A stretch of 64,000 bases of DNA from Lysobacter sp. TY2-98 (lineage in GTDB: Bacteria; Pseudomonadota; Gammaproteobacteria; Xanthomonadales; Xanthomonadaceae), in assembly GCF_003367355.1 (NCBI RefSeq), contig NZ_CP031413.1:1716921-1780920 (forward strand), written 5' to 3'. Made by a program: the position numbers and the translations under genes. The stretch's first letter is position 1; every line of letters begins with the position of its first letter. Under the pieces are notes generated by a model. It saw nothing but the letters and a program-made list of their open reading frames with translations, made no database searches and was not told the DNA's origin. Below are positions 43,304 to 53,814 of the stretch, piece after piece.

Positions 43304-44608
43304 GAACACGGCAATCGACTCGACGTGCGCCGTATGCGGGAACATGTCCATGACGCCCGCGGCCTTCAGCGTCCAACCCTTCTCGTTGACGAGGAAGCCC
43401 GCATCGCGCGCGAGCGAGGCCGGATGGCAGCTCACGTAGACGATGCGCTTGAACTGCTTCAGCGGCAGGTGGGCGAGCACGAAGTCGGCGCCCGAACGCG
43501 GCGGGTCGAGCAGCAGCTTGTCGAACGATTCACGCATCCACGGCTCGCCCGACAGATCCTTCGCGAGGTCGGCGGCATGGAACTCGACGTTGGTGATTCC
43601 GTTGTGCGTGATGTTCTCGCGCGCGCGGCGCACGAGCCCGGCGTCGCCTTCCACGCCCACCACTTCCCGGGCATGGCGCGACAGCGGCAGCGTGAAGTTG
43701 CCGAGCCCGGCGAACAGATCGAGAACGCGCTCATCCGCCTGCGGATCGAGCAGCTCGATCGTGCGGTGGATCATGTGGCGATTGAGCCCGGCGTTGACCT
43801 GGATGAAGTCGAGCGGGCGGAAATTGAGCTCGACATTCCAGTCGTCGAGACGGAACGCGAGCTTGGGCTCGTCGCCATCGAGCAGGTGCACGGTGTCGAG
43901 GCCGCCGGGCTGCAGGTAGATGGTGAAGCCCTGCTCGCGACCGAACGCGACGAGCTTCTGGCGATCGCCTTCGGTCAAGGGCGTGAGATGCCGGAACGTC
44001 AGCGCGATGGCGTCGTCGCCGGCGATGAATTCGATCTGCGGAATCTCACGGCGCGTGTCGAGGCTGTCGACGAGCGCGGCGATCGCGCCGATCTTCGACG
44101 CGATCGCCGGGATGACCGTGTGGCATTCGGAAATGTCGGCGACGAAGCGCGGATCGTTCTCGCGGAAACCGACCAGCGTCTTGTCCTTCTTCTCGACGCG
44201 GCGCACGGAGAACCGGCCCTTGCGGCGATAGCCCCACGACGCATCGACCAGCGGCTCGAGCACCGTCTTCGGCGTGACATGGCCGATGCGCTCGAGGTTT
44301 TCCATCAGCACGCGCTGCTTGGCGACGATCTGCTTGGCCTCGTCGTAGTGCTGCAACGCGCAGCCGCCGCACGTCCCGAAATGCGAACACCGCGGCGCGA
44401 CGCGTTCCACTGCGGCGTCGACCACCTCGACCGCGCGCGCTTCGTCGAAATGGCGATGGCGCGCCGTGCGCACGGCGACGACCTTCTCGCCCGGCAGCGC
44501 GCCGGCAACGAAGACGGCCTTGCCATCGGGCAGGCGCGCGACGCCGCGGCCGTCATGGGTGAGGTCGGTGATGTCGGCGGGGAACGGAGTGAGGTCGAGA
44601 CGGGCCAC
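43286..44608 (-). CDS. rlmD: 23S rRNA m5U1939 methyltransferase RlmD
   Basis: This encodes 440 residues (E. coli 433). An N-terminal TRAM domain (LTHDGRGVARLPDGKAVFV) is followed by the [4Fe-4S] cysteines CSHFGTCGGC and ISECHTV, and a SAM domain with VLDLFAGLGNFTLPLS, LLLDPPRSGADF and the catalytic Cys and base in IVYVSCHPASLARD. It methylates U1939 of 23S rRNA. The start is GTG 44608, which places the TRAM strand at residue 10; no ATG fits. The gene ends inside a hairpin (43270-43303). Confidence 0.93.
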   Translation of the reverse strand: MARLDLTPFPADITDLTHDGRGVARLPDGKAVFVAGALPGEKVVAVRTARHRHFDEARAVEVVDAAVERVAPRCSHFGTCGGCALQHYDEAKQIVAKQRVLMENLERIGHVTPKTVLEPLVDASWGYRRKGRFSVRRVEKKDKTLVGFRENDPRFVADISECHTVIPAIASKIGAIAALVDSLDTRREIPQIEFIAGDDAIALTFRHLTPLTEGDRQKLVAFGREQGFTIYLQPGGLDTVHLLDGDEPKLAFRLDDWNVELNFRPLDFIQVNAGLNRHMIHRTIELLDPQADERVLDLFAGLGNFTLPLSRHAREVVGVEGDAGLVRRARENITHNGITNVEFHAADLAKDLSGEPWMRESFDKLLLDPPRSGADFVLAHLPLKQFKRIVYVSCHPASLARDAGFLVNEKGWTLKAAGVMDMFPHTAHVESIAVFEPRRG

Positions 44609-44686
44609 GGCGTGCGCAACGGGAAGACAGCCGCCAATTGTCCCAGAAACCTCTGGCGAGCCCTGAACCGGCTCCGCAAAAGGCGA

Positions 44687-44706
44687 CGGCCCGCCGGAGC
44701 GGGCCG
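44687..44706 (-). terminator. Probable terminator of the YdbL-like gene
   Basis: CGGCCCGC (44687-44694) pairs with GCGGGCCG (44699-44706), loop CGGA; on the minus strand GTCGCCTTTTGC follows, with a short T-run. Next to it a perfect 16-bp palindrome, GGCGCCCCGGGGCGCC, lies at 44713-44728. Both lie between the YdbL-like stop and rlmD. Confidence 0.5.
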
Positions 44707-44739
44707 CCGTTCGGCGCCCCGGGGCGCCTCCCAAAACCG

Positions 44740-45366
44740 TTACTTCTGCTTCCAGGCGCCGCCGGACTGGTACCACCAGCCGCTGCGCGCGCTGTCGATC
44801 CACTGCTTGGCGAAGACCTCGCGGATGCGCGGCTCCCACTCCGGGTGGCCGTTGGCGACGGCGACTTCGCGGTACACCGCGGCACGGTCGCGGTTGTCGT
44901 CCGCCACGGCCTTGTTCATCGACACACGGTCGGGCAGCGCGAGCTTGGAGGCGTCGCGGACCGTGATCATGCCGTCGGACGTGAAGCCCAGCGCGCCGGC
45001 TTCGAAGCCCTTGCGCAGCTCGCTGTCGAAGCGCTGCTCCATGCGCGCCTGGATCGCCTGGATCGCGGGCGTCTTGATCGTGATGTCCGGCGACGACTGC
45101 GCATACGCGCTGCCGATGCCGACCAGCGAGGCGAAGTCCACGCGCGCCAACGACGCCGCCGCGCGCTCGCTCCACGGCGTCTGGATCGACGCGCTGCCAC
45201 CGCCTGGCTTCACCGGCTCGACCCGCTTCGCGTTCGGATCCGCGATCACCTTCTCGACGAACTCCTTCGCGGCTTCGCGCGCTTCCGCGGCCGGGAAGTA
45301 GACGTTGATCGTCACGCACGCGGTAAGCGCGACGGCGAGGGGCGGCAGCATCATCCAGCGGCGCAT
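44740..45366 (-). CDS. DUF1318/YdbL-like lipoprotein
   Basis: This encodes 208 residues. The signal MRRWMMLPPLAVALTACVTI has lipobox LTAC, and the mature start CVTINVYFPAAEAREAA is a strand-forming piece of the type seen in YnbE-like lipoproteins. The rest matches DUF1318, with RVSMNKAVADDNRDRAAVYRE and ending SGWWYQSGGAWKQK. In E. coli YdbH, YnbE and YdbL form a locus for lipid transport between membranes; here one lipoprotein may combine two of these roles (inference). It follows the YdbH-like gene by 77 bp. Confidence 0.75.
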   Translation of the reverse strand: MRRWMMLPPLAVALTACVTINVYFPAAEAREAAKEFVEKVIADPNAKRVEPVKPGGGSASIQTPWSERAAASLARVDFASLVGIGSAYAQSSPDITIKTPAIQAIQARMEQRFDSELRKGFEAGALGFTSDGMITVRDASKLALPDRVSMNKAVADDNRDRAAVYREVAVANGHPEWEPRIREVFAKQWIDSARSGWWYQSGGAWKQK

Positions 45367-45443
45367 GGGACGGTCTCCAGTCGGTTGAGGCGGATGGTGC
45401 AGAAGCATGCGTGAAGCCGGGCGAAACGTGAACAGGGGCGATG

Positions 45444-47462
45444 TCAGTTCACCACCGGCTTGGTGTCGCCCTTGCCCACCGCCACCAGGCGTTCGACCAG
45501 CGTCGGCCAGTCGACGCGCCGGTTGATGCCCACCACCGTCAGCCATGGAATGCCGCCGCCTTCGACGATGGTGAAGCTGTTGGTGCCCCGCGCTGACAGG
45601 CCGTCCATCTCACAGACCTCGTCGGCGAGGCGGCAGTCGATGCCGATCGCCGAATAGGCGAAGTCGTCGAACAGCCCGATCAATTTCGCCTGCAGTCCGC
45701 CAGCGAACGACGAGTCGCCGACGCTCGACAGATCCTGCACCGCGCGCTGCGAGATGCGCTGGCGCGTGCCCGCGTGCTTGTCGGTACGCAGGTGCGCATT
45801 GAACGCGACGGGCTGCCAGTCGACCAGGCGCAAGCCGTTGAGATACCCATCGAGCTTGCCGGTGATGCTGCCGAAGCCGAGCACGCCGGTCAGTGATTCG
45901 AGGTCGAGGTCGTCGAAGGCGATATCGGCGCTGAGCGTCGGCGCCACGCCGAACGGGCGCTCCATCGAAAGCGCGGACACGTCGAGCTTGCCGCCGAACA
46001 ACGCCATCGACAGGCCGCCATCGAAGACGAGCTGCTGCGATGCGTAGTGCGCGCTCGGGATGCGACCGGAGAGCTGGCCCGTGAAGGCCGGAAGGCCGAG
46101 CGCTTTGGCGAGCTGGCCGATGTCGAGGTTCTGGACGTCCAGCCCGAATTCGGCGCTCGCCCCGGCGTCGGCATGCGCTGGCTGGACCGCGAGGTGATCG
46201 AAGCGCAGATATCCGCCGAGCATGGGTACGTCGACGGGCTGGGCAAAGGCGATGCGTCCGGCTTCGCTGCGCATCGGTAGTGTCGATGCACCGAAGTCGA
46301 GCCCGTACACGTGGCCCGACGTCCAGCGCAGCGCACTCTCGACCGGCACGTCCGACGAGTAGCGCACATCGCCTTCGAGGTCGTGGAAGGCGAAGCGCCC
46401 CTTGGGATCGTCGACATCGACGCCGGTGACGCGCGCATCGACCGCATGCAGACCCTGCTCGCCCAGATCGACGCGCGCATCGAGCGCGCCGCGCACGGCG
46501 AGGTCGTCCAGCCCTGCGGCGCCGAGCCAGCCGGTGAGATAGGGCGCCTTGAGTCCGGCGAGATCGCTGCTGCGAATGTCGGCCTGCAACGTGCGCAGCG
46601 CCGCATCCGGCCCGAACGTCGCCTTGCCCGACGTCTGCAATACGCCGTCGTCGCGCCAGTCGAAATGCGGAATGCGCCAGCAGCAGTCGCCCCGCTGCTC
46701 GGCGTCGATGGACAGCTCGCCCATGCGACCGGCGAGCGCGAAATACGCCGTGCCGAACAGCAGTTCGCCGCCACCGAGTCGACCGCGCAACGCGACGCGA
46801 TCGGTCGCCCCCAACATCATGTCGAGATCGAGTTTTGCATCGAGGCCTTGGGCGGCGATCGTGCCGTCGGGCGTGTCGATGCCGACGTCGTGCAGGGCGA
46901 TCGGACCGGTGATGCGCAGGTCATCACCCGGGGTGGTGACCGCAAGGCGCGCGTCGCCCGCGCCCGACTTCATCTGCCCGGCCGGCCAGGCCTTGGCGAC
47001 GAGCCCGCGCAGCCAGGCGATCGGAATCGCGGTGAGATCGACCTGGGTGGCATCGCCCCGCCCGTCGCCGCGCTGCACGCGGATCGAACTCGCCCCACGC
47101 GTCAGCATCGCGTTCATGCCGGTGTCGGTGAGGTCCATGCGCAGTCGCATTGTGCCCGCGCGGGTCATCGCGGGACCATCGCAATGCCAGCCGCTCCAGC
47201 CGTCGCGCCGCAGCACGCAGCGCCAGTCGAGCGCGGTGAAGCGGTAGCCGAGGTCGGGCGCGTCGACGCGGTCCGCACGCAGGCGCAGCGCCCCCTCGGT
47301 CGCGGCGGCGGGCCAGTCGAGGTCGACGGTCACGCCGGTCATCGTGCCGGTCGGCAGCGTCATGCGCGCGATGCGTGCGTGTGCGGAACGTGCGTGCGCG
47401 GGCGCAGCCGCCAGCAACGTGGCGGCCAGCAGCACCGCGACGATCGCGCGTACGATGGGCAT
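45444..47462 (-). CDS. YdbH-like (AsmA-type) envelope protein
   Basis: This encodes 672 residues. A signal sequence (AIVAVLLAATLLAAAPAHARS) leads into long repeats of beta strands with ITGPIALHDVGID, GKATFGPDAALRTLQ and GYLRFDHLAV patterns, like the groove of AsmA/YdbH proteins that span the periplasm. The last 90 residues contain QAKLIGLFDDFAYSAIGIDC and GIPWLTVVGINRRVDWPTLV, conserved in xanthomonad homologues as far as I recall. It is transcribed with the YdbL-like gene. ATG 47462 is chosen, with a GTG at 47468 possible; only 34 bp separate it from a divergent gene. Confidence 0.7.
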   Translation of the reverse strand: MPIVRAIVAVLLAATLLAAAPAHARSAHARIARMTLPTGTMTGVTVDLDWPAAATEGALRLRADRVDAPDLGYRFTALDWRCVLRRDGWSGWHCDGPAMTRAGTMRLRMDLTDTGMNAMLTRGASSIRVQRGDGRGDATQVDLTAIPIAWLRGLVAKAWPAGQMKSGAGDARLAVTTPGDDLRITGPIALHDVGIDTPDGTIAAQGLDAKLDLDMMLGATDRVALRGRLGGGELLFGTAYFALAGRMGELSIDAEQRGDCCWRIPHFDWRDDGVLQTSGKATFGPDAALRTLQADIRSSDLAGLKAPYLTGWLGAAGLDDLAVRGALDARVDLGEQGLHAVDARVTGVDVDDPKGRFAFHDLEGDVRYSSDVPVESALRWTSGHVYGLDFGASTLPMRSEAGRIAFAQPVDVPMLGGYLRFDHLAVQPAHADAGASAEFGLDVQNLDIGQLAKALGLPAFTGQLSGRIPSAHYASQQLVFDGGLSMALFGGKLDVSALSMERPFGVAPTLSADIAFDDLDLESLTGVLGFGSITGKLDGYLNGLRLVDWQPVAFNAHLRTDKHAGTRQRISQRAVQDLSSVGDSSFAGGLQAKLIGLFDDFAYSAIGIDCRLADEVCEMDGLSARGTNSFTIVEGGGIPWLTVVGINRRVDWPTLVERLVAVGKGDTKPVVN

Positions 47463-47496
47463 CGCCACGAGGATACCGACAGGACGCCGAACTCCG

Positions 47497-48216
47497 ATGA
47501 CGGACCATCGACACCCCCGCGCGCTGCTCGTCGAGGACGACGCGGTCAGCGCCGCCTTCCTCGAAGCCGCCCTCGCCCGCGTCCCGCTCGACGTCGACGT
47601 CGCCCGCGACTGCGCACGGGCCCGCGACCTCGCCGCGTCGTCGACCTACGCGTTGTGGGTCTTCGACGCCAACCTGCCCGATGGCCGCGGCGACGCGCTG
47701 CTCACGGAGCTGCGCGCGCGTGGCACGCGCACGCCGGCGATCGCGCACACCGCGGCGCGCGAAGCGGAGGAACACGAACGTCTGCTGACCGCAGGGTTCC
47801 TCGAAGTGCTGGTCAAGCCGTTGTCGACGTCGGAGACGGTGGCGGCCGCGCGCATGGCGCTGGGACTCGACGTGTCGTTGCAGGCGCCCGTCGCGCCATT
47901 GCGGGACTTGCCGTTCTGGGACGACACCTCCGCGCTTGCCGCGCTGCTCGGCGATCGCGGGCATCTCACCGCGCTTCGCGGCCTGTTCCGCCCGGAGCTG
48001 GACGCCGTGCAGGCCTCGCTCGCAAAGGCCGTCGACACGGACGACCGCGCCGAGATCCGCTCGCTGCTGCATCGCCTGCGCGCCAGTTGCGGCTTCGTCG
48101 GGGCACTGCAACTCGGCGACGCCGCGGCCCGCATGTCGACCATGGAACCGCGCGAAGGCTGGCCGACGTTCGATGCCGTGCTGCGCGCAACGCGCGATCA
48201 GTTCCCGGCGGACTGA
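47497..48216 (+). CDS. Receiver-Hpt signalling protein
   Basis: This encodes 239 residues. The receiver (about 7-120) has acidic [11 protein letters not shown], the phospho-acceptor Asp in [13 protein letters not shown], the Thr in AHTAARE and the Lys in [10 protein letters not shown]. The C-terminal Hpt domain (about 150-230) has the His in [15 protein letters not shown]. It can thus take and pass phosphate within one protein, part of a phosphorelay whose kinase is not here. The 3' end overlaps recO by 19 bases on the other strand. Confidence 0.85.
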   Translation: MTDHRHPRALLVEDDAVSAAFLEAALARVPLDVDVARDCARARDLAASSTYALWVFDANLPDGRGDALLTELRARGTRTPAIAHTAAREAEEHERLLTAGFLEVLVKPLSTSETVAAARMALGLDVSLQAPVAPLRDLPFWDDTSALAALLGDRGHLTALRGLFRPELDAVQASLAKAVDTDDRAEIRSLLHRLRASCGFVGALQLGDAAARMSTMEPREGWPTFDAVLRATRDQFPAD

Positions 48217-48944
48217 CCGCCCGCGCCGACACGCGACAACTCGCCGAGCAATTGCCACGACGTCAGCCCGCGTGGGCCGACGTGGTGCTCGAGCACGCGC
48301 CGCATCGCGCGGCGCAACGCGGCGAGATCAGCGGGCGCGGGCATCTCGTCCTCCACCAACGCGAGCAGTGCCTGGCCACTCGGTGCATCGCTGCGGTCCG
48401 CGGCGCCGCGATCGCTCAGCAATCGCCGCGGCCCGTGCTCGGGATCGAGCCGATAACGCGCCGCGGGATCGATGGGCTGACCATTGCCGTCGATCGCCCA
48501 ATCGAAGCCGAGTCCCAGAGCCTGCAGGAGATCGCGCTCGTAGCGACGCAGCGTCCACGCCAGTGACTCCCCCGCACGCAGCCGCTCGCGTGCACGCGCG
48601 TAGGCCGTGAACAGACCGGGCTGCGGATCGTGGCGTGGCGCGAGGCGCAGGGTCAGCTCGTTGAGGTAGAACGCACCCAGCGCCGCATCGCCGACCAGAC
48701 GTGGCGCGGCATCCACGGCTTCCCCGTTCGCGAGTTGCGCGAGTTCGCCACGCTGCACGGCATCGAAGCGGATCCACTGCAGCGGTTGCAGCGCGGCGCG
48801 CAAAAGCTGCCGGCGGGGCCCCGTCACGCCGCGTGCGAGCAGACCGATGCGTCCGTATTGCGCCGTCAGCAGTTCGACCAGCAGACTGGTCTCGCGATAG
48901 GGGCGCGCGTGCAGGACGAACGCGTTTTCCTGGACGTAGCGCAT
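48198..48944 (-). CDS. recO: DNA repair protein RecO
   Basis: This encodes 248 residues. The OB-fold N-terminus [20 protein letters not shown] and [18 protein letters not shown] are typical; a helical C-terminal domain follows with [12 protein letters not shown] and [15 protein letters not shown]. No zinc cysteines are present, as usual in gammaproteobacteria. RecO helps load RecA on SSB-coated DNA. It is the last gene of the era-rnc operon, 46 bp after era. The end overlaps the convergent receiver-Hpt gene. Confidence 0.93.
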   Translation of the reverse strand: MRYVQENAFVLHARPYRETSLLVELLTAQYGRIGLLARGVTGPRRQLLRAALQPLQWIRFDAVQRGELAQLANGEAVDAAPRLVGDAALGAFYLNELTLRLAPRHDPQPGLFTAYARARERLRAGESLAWTLRRYERDLLQALGLGFDWAIDGNGQPIDPAARYRLDPEHGPRRLLSDRGAADRSDAPSGQALLALVEDEMPAPADLAALRRAMRRVLEHHVGPRGLTSWQLLGELSRVGAGGQSAGN

Positions 48945-48990
48945 GTCGGCCTAGCGGGGCACGATCGATGCGGACGTCATGGCGAGCAGC

Positions 48991-49887
48991 TCAGTCGTGG
49001 TAGCCCAGCGACTTCAGCGCCGCCTCGTCGTCCGACCAGCCTTCGCGCACGCGCACCCAGGTCTCGAGGAAGACCTTCGAGTCGAACAGCTTCTCCATCT
49101 GCTGTCGCGAGCGCGCGCCGATCTCGCGCAGGCGTTCACCGCCCTTGCCGATGACGATCGCCTTCTGGCCGTCGCGTTCGACCCAGATCACCGCGCCGAT
49201 GCGCAGCAGCGCACCGTCGACCACGAAACGCTCGATCTCGACCGTCGTCGCGTACGGCAGTTCATCACCGAGTTGGCGCATCAACTGCTCGCGCACCATT
49301 TCACCGGCGAGGAAGCGCTGGCTCTTATCGGTGATCTCGTCCTCGCCGTACAGCGCGTCCTGCTCGGGCACCAGCGAGAGCATCGTTCGGACAAGTTCGT
49401 TGAGGCCGATCTTCTTGAGTGCCGAAATCGGATGCACGCCGGCGAAGTCGCGCCCCGCACTGACCTTCGCCAGGTAAGGCAGCAGCGCGGTCTTGTCCTT
49501 CAGACGGTCGACCTGGTTGACCACCAGCACCACAGGCACGCCCGCCGCCTTGAGGGTGTCGTAGGCGAGGCTGTCCTCGTCGTCCCAGCGTCCCGCCTGG
49601 ACGACCAGCACCGCGGCATCGACGCCTTCGAGCGCGCCACGCGCGGCGCGGTTCATCATCCGATTCATCGCGCGCTTCTGCTCGCGATGCAGGCCCGGGG
49701 TGTCGACCAGCAGCAGCTGGCCCTCCGGGAACGTCGCGATGCCGAGCAAGCGATGGCGCGTGGTTTGAGGGCGGTTGGACGTGATCGAGATCTTGGCGCC
49801 GACGAGCGCGTTGACCAACGTGGACTTGCCCACGTTCGGGCGGCCGATGACGGCAACGTGGCCGGCGCGGTGGGGAGCTGCGTTCAT
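48991..49887 (-). CDS. era: GTPase Era
   Basis: This encodes 298 residues. The G domain has [16 protein letters not shown] (G1), QTTRH (G2), [13 protein letters not shown] (G3), [10 protein letters not shown] (G4) and [11 protein letters not shown] (G5). The KH domain (about 205-298) contains [13 protein letters not shown], which binds the 3' end of 16S rRNA during 30S assembly. ATG 49887. It follows rnc after 55 bp in the conserved rnc-era-recO order. Confidence 0.97.
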   Translation of the reverse strand: MNAAPHRAGHVAVIGRPNVGKSTLVNALVGAKISITSNRPQTTRHRLLGIATFPEGQLLLVDTPGLHREQKRAMNRMMNRAARGALEGVDAAVLVVQAGRWDDEDSLAYDTLKAAGVPVVLVVNQVDRLKDKTALLPYLAKVSAGRDFAGVHPISALKKIGLNELVRTMLSLVPEQDALYGEDEITDKSQRFLAGEMVREQLMRQLGDELPYATTVEIERFVVDGALLRIGAVIWVERDGQKAIVIGKGGERLREIGARSRQQMEKLFDSKVFLETWVRVREGWSDDEAALKSLGYHD

Positions 49888-49942
49888 GCCGGGATTGTAC
49901 GGGGACGCGCGGTCGCAGCCGTCGAAAGCGCCGATCTGGACG

Positions 49943-50626
49943 TCAGGCGCGGCGCTCGGCCTGCAGCGCGTCGATCCTGGCCAAGGCCGCTTCCGCGGCC
50001 ATCTGTTCCGCGGCGCGACGCGACGTGCCCTCGCCTTCGGTGACGATTTCCGGCTGCGCCAGCGTGCAACTCACGCGGAACGTGCGGGCGTGCTCCTCGC
50101 CCTCCTCCGACAGCAGCGCGTACGTCGGCAACGGCCCTTGGCGACCCTGCAGCCATTCCTGCAGGCGCGTCTTCGCGTCCTTGCCTACCTTGTTCGGCGG
50201 CGGCAGCGCGGCCATCGCCCGCTCGAACCACGGCAGCACGGCGGACCGGCAGGTCTCGAAGTCCGAATCGAGGTAGATCGCGGCGACGAGCGCCTCGACG
50301 GCGTCGGCGAGAATGGAGTCGCGACGGTGTCCGCCCGACTTCATCTCGCCCGGTCCGAGCGTCAGGCGGGGGCCGATGTCGAGATCACGGGCGATCTGAG
50401 CGAGCGAGGATTCGCGCACCAGCTCGGCGCGCGCGCGCGTCAACGCGCCTTCGTCGACCTTGGGCCAGCGCGCATACAGCGCCTCGGCGACGAACAGGTT
50501 GACGAGTGCATCGCCGAGGAATTCGAGACGCTCGTTATGCGGGGCACCGGCGCTGCGATGGCGCAGCGCCTGATCGAGCAACGCGGATTGACGGAACGAA
50601 TGGCCGAAGGCGTCCGCCACGGTCAC
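49943..50626 (-). CDS. rnc: Ribonuclease III
   Basis: This encodes 227 residues. The catalytic domain has the signature [20 protein letters not shown] and the Mg-binding [16 protein letters not shown]; the double-stranded-RNA domain occupies about 152-220 ([18 protein letters not shown]). It processes rRNA and double-stranded RNAs. It begins at GTG 50626, overlapping the DUF4845 stop (GTGA), so the two are translated together. Confidence 0.96.
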   Translation of the reverse strand: MTVADAFGHSFRQSALLDQALRHRSAGAPHNERLEFLGDALVNLFVAEALYARWPKVDEGALTRARAELVRESSLAQIARDLDIGPRLTLGPGEMKSGGHRRDSILADAVEALVAAIYLDSDFETCRSAVLPWFERAMAALPPPNKVGKDAKTRLQEWLQGRQGPLPTYALLSEEGEEHARTFRVSCTLAQPEIVTEGEGTSRRAAEQMAAEAALARIDALQAERRA

Positions 50627-50997
50627 TCCGTCGTGCGCTTGAATTCCTTCTCGGCGTTGAAGCGTGCGACCACGTCGAGATTGGCGATCAGTGGCTTGCG
50701 TGCTTCGTAGTCCACCGTCATCACCCAGCCTGCTTCCTTACGCGCGAGCTTGATGTTCTCCGGCTTGATGTCATCGACGTAGTCGGCTTCCATCCTGCGG
50801 AAGAATAGGTCCTTGATGTGCGCCGGATCGCTGGACGCCACGTCGGGATCGCGCGCCATCCCTTCAAGCGCCTTCTTTACGGAGAAGAATTCCGAATACA
50901 TCGGAATGAGTTTCATACCCATGTAAGCAAACACGCCGACGACGGCGAGGACGACGATGAAGCTGGTCAGGGTCATGCCCTGCTGGTGGCGTCTCAT
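50623..50997 (-). CDS. DUF4845 membrane protein
   Basis: This encodes 124 residues. A single N-terminal membrane span ([19 protein letters not shown]) resembling a type IV pilin-like leader in layout precedes a small domain with [14 protein letters not shown] and [22 protein letters not shown]4845 proteins sit between lepB and rnc in many beta- and gammaproteobacteria; their function is unknown to me. ATG 50997 has GGGGAGAG upstream. It follows lepB by 34 bp. Confidence 0.88.
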   Translation of the reverse strand: MRRHQQGMTLTSFIVVLAVVGVFAYMGMKLIPMYSEFFSVKKALEGMARDPDVASSDPAHIKDLFFRRMEADYVDDIKPENIKLARKEAGWVMTVDYEARKPLIANLDVVARFNAEKEFKRTTE

Positions 50998-51031
50998 GAC
51001 TCTCTCCCCAAAGCCTGTGAGGCGGACAGTA

Positions 51032-51835
51032 TCACTTGATGGTCGTGCCGATGCGGGACGCATCGAACGCGTTCGTGCAGAACCAGCCTTCGCAATTGAG
51101 CCAGATCAGGAAAGCCTTGCCGCGGAGGTTGGCTTCCGGCAGGAAGTGCATGGGCCAGTATCGGCTGTCCTCGCTATTGTCGCGATTGTCGCCCATCACG
51201 AAATACTGGCCCGCCGGAACCACCCACTCGCCCTCGCCGGGATCCATGACGCGGTCGGTCCACTCGAGCACGTGGTGCGGACGGCCGGGCAGCGCCTCGG
51301 CGAACTCCTCGGCACCCGTCATCTCGGCACCGTTGGCGACGCCCTGGTAGACGCCGATCGGCTGGTACTGCATCACCTGCCCGTTCACGCTGAGCTGGTT
51401 GTTGTGGTACGCGATGGTGTCGCCCGGCAGGCCGACGATGCGCTTGATCCAGTCCTGGTCCGGGTGGTGTGGCGGCTTGAAGACCACCACGTCGCCGCGC
51501 TTCGGCTCGCCGATCGCCACGACCTTGGCGTTGTTGATCGGCAGACGCAGGCCGTAGCTGAACTTGTTGACCAGGATGAAGTCGCCGGTGAGCAGCGTGG
51601 GCATCATCGAGTTCGACGGGATGCGGAACGGTTCGGCGACGAAGCTGCGCAGCATCAGCACCGCGGCCAGCACCGGGAAGAACGACTTGGCGTAGTCGAC
51701 CAGCACCGGCTCGTCGCCGTCGTCGAGCAGGCCTTCGCGCGTGGCGCGCCGCTTGGCAAGGAACAGCTTGTCGAGCAGCCAGATGATGCCGCTGGCGAAG
51801 GTGAGCACGACGAGAGCGATTTCGAACCAGCGCAT
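51032..51835 (-). CDS. lepB: Signal peptidase I
   Basis: This encodes 267 residues. One N-terminal span (FEIALVVLTFASGIIWLLDK) and a second hydrophobic part around FFPVLAAVLMLRSF anchor it. The catalytic Ser is in IPSNSMMPTLLTGDF and the Lys in WIKRIVGLPGDTIAYH; MGDNRDNSEDSRYW is also conserved. It removes signal peptides from exported proteins. It follows lepA by 94 bp in the usual order. Confidence 0.96.
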   Translation of the reverse strand: MRWFEIALVVLTFASGIIWLLDKLFLAKRRATREGLLDDGDEPVLVDYAKSFFPVLAAVLMLRSFVAEPFRIPSNSMMPTLLTGDFILVNKFSYGLRLPINNAKVVAIGEPKRGDVVVFKPPHHPDQDWIKRIVGLPGDTIAYHNNQLSVNGQVMQYQPIGVYQGVANGAEMTGAEEFAEALPGRPHHVLEWTDRVMDPGEGEWVVPAGQYFVMGDNRDNSEDSRYWPMHFLPEANLRGKAFLIWLNCEGWFCTNAFDASRIGTTIK

Positions 51836-51929
51836 GGCAGTCCCTGGAAGCGGATGTTCGTGACGGGAGCTTGGATCGCGGACGGCCGCCGGGGTTCCCG
51901 AGTCCCCGGCCTGCCCGACGGCACTTGTA

Positions 51930-53720
51930 TTACTGGTCGACCTTCAGCACGGCCAGGAAGGCTTCCTGCGGAATCTCCACGCGCCCGACCTGCTTCATGC
52001 GCTTCTTGCCTTCCTTCTGCTTCTCGAGAAGCTTCTTCTTGCGCGAGATGTCGCCGCCGTAGCACTTGGCGAGCACGTTCTTGCGAAGCGCCTTCACCGT
52101 CGTACGCGCGATCACCTGCGCGCCGATCGCCGCCTGGATCGCCACGTCGAACTGCTGGCGCGGGATCAGCTCCTTCATCTTCTCGGTCAGGTCGCGACCG
52201 CGCCGATCGGCGTGGCTGCGGTGCGTGATGATCGACAGCGCGTCCACCTTGTCGCCGTTGATCAGCGTGTCCACGCGCACGAACGGGCCGGCCTGGAAGC
52301 GCAGGAAGTGGTAGTCGAGCGACGCATAGCCGCGCGACACCGACTTCAGCTTGTCGAAGAAGTCGAGCACCACTTCGGCCATCGGCAGTTCGTAGCTGAT
52401 CTGCACCTGGCCGCCCATGTAGGTGATGCCGATCTGCACGCCGCGCTTTTCCTCGCACAGCTTGATCACGTTGCCGACATAGTCCGGCGGCGTGAGGATA
52501 TTGGCGCGGATGATCGGCTCACGGATCTCCTCGACCATGTTCACCGGCGGCAGCTTGGCCGGGTTGTCCATGGGGACGATCGAGCCGTCCGTCTTCAGTA
52601 CCTCGTAGATCACCGTCGGCGCGGTGGTGATCAGGTTGAGGTTGTACTCGCGCTCCAGGCGCTCCTGCACGATCTCCATGTGGAGCATGCCGAGGAAGCC
52701 GCAGCGGAAGCCGAAGCCCATCGCTTCCGAGCTCTCGGGCTCGAAGCGCAGCGCAGCGTCGTTGAGGCGCAGCTTCTCCAGCGCTTCGCGCAGGTCGGGG
52801 TAGTCCTCGGCGTCTACCGGGAACAGGCCCGCGAACACGCGCGGCTGCATTTCCTGGAAGCCCGGCAGCGGGCCCGGCGCAGGGTTCGCGGTGTGCGTCA
52901 GCGTGTCGCCGACCGGCGCGCCGTGCACGTCCTTGATCGACGCGGTGACCCAGCCCACTTCGCCTGCGCGCAGCGCGTCGAGCACCTTGCGCTTGGGCGT
53001 GAACACGCCGACATCGTCCACCTGGTGCGTGCGACCCGTCGACATCACGAGCAGCTTGTCGCCTTTCTTGATCTCACCCTGCATGACGCGCACCAGCGAC
53101 ACCACGCCGAGGTAGTTGTCGAACCACGAGTCGATGATCAGCGCCTGCAGCTTGTCGGTGTCGCGCGGCTTCGGCGGCGGGATGCGCTGCACGATCGCTT
53201 CGAGCACGTCGACGACGTTGAGGCCGGTCTTTGCACTGATCGCGACCGCGTCGGTCGCATCGATGCCGATGACCGCTTCGATCTCCGACTTCGCGCGATC
53301 GATGTCGGCGGTCGGCAGGTCGATCTTGTTGAGCACCGGCACGACTTCGAGGCCCTGCTCCACCGCGGTGTAGCAATTGGCGACGGACTGCGCCTCGACG
53401 CCCTGTGCGGCGTCGACGACGAGCAGCGCGCCTTCGCAGGCGGCCAGCGACCGCGAGACCTCGTAGCTGAAGTCGACGTGGCCGGGCGTGTCGATGAAGT
53501 TCAGGAAGTATGTCTGCCCGTCCTTCGCCTTGTACGGCAGCGAGACGGACTGCGCCTTGATGGTGATGCCGCGCTCGCGCTCGATCGGATTCGAGTCGAG
53601 CACCTGCGCTTCCATTTCGCGCGCTTCGAGGCCGCCACAGATCTGGATGATGCGATCGGCGAGCGTCGACTTGCCGTGGTCGACGTGCGCGATGATGGAA
53701 AAGTTGCGGATCTGCTGCAT
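51930..53720 (-). CDS. lepA: Elongation factor 4 (LepA)
   Basis: This encodes 596 residues. The GTPase motifs are [14 protein letters not shown] (G1), GITIKAQ (G2), [10 protein letters not shown] (G3), NKIDLPTAD (G4) and SAKTG (G5). The C-terminal domain special to LepA is present with [21 protein letters not shown]. It acts on the ribosome in translation initiation or back-translocation under stress. ATG 53720 begins at the conserved [10 protein letters not shown]. Confidence 0.97.
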   Translation of the reverse strand: MQQIRNFSIIAHVDHGKSTLADRIIQICGGLEAREMEAQVLDSNPIERERGITIKAQSVSLPYKAKDGQTYFLNFIDTPGHVDFSYEVSRSLAACEGALLVVDAAQGVEAQSVANCYTAVEQGLEVVPVLNKIDLPTADIDRAKSEIEAVIGIDATDAVAISAKTGLNVVDVLEAIVQRIPPPKPRDTDKLQALIIDSWFDNYLGVVSLVRVMQGEIKKGDKLLVMSTGRTHQVDDVGVFTPKRKVLDALRAGEVGWVTASIKDVHGAPVGDTLTHTANPAPGPLPGFQEMQPRVFAGLFPVDAEDYPDLREALEKLRLNDAALRFEPESSEAMGFGFRCGFLGMLHMEIVQERLEREYNLNLITTAPTVIYEVLKTDGSIVPMDNPAKLPPVNMVEEIREPIIRANILTPPDYVGNVIKLCEEKRGVQIGITYMGGQVQISYELPMAEVVLDFFDKLKSVSRGYASLDYHFLRFQAGPFVRVDTLINGDKVDALSIITHRSHADRRGRDLTEKMKELIPRQQFDVAIQAAIGAQVIARTTVKALRKNVLAKCYGGDISRKKKLLEKQKEGKKRMKQVGRVEIPQEAFLAVLKVDQ

Positions 53721-53814
53721 CAAAACGGCGGGACCGAAGGCGAAATAACGCGGGATTATCGCACGCCCCCGGTCCGGCCCGGGGCGACCGCCGTTCGCGG
53801 TCGCCCGACCGTCC

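Noticed and set aside
43325-45301. 658-codon plus-strand frame across rlmD and the YdbL-like gene
   Set aside because: It spans two conserved minus-strand genes and the gap between them, and no domain is seen.
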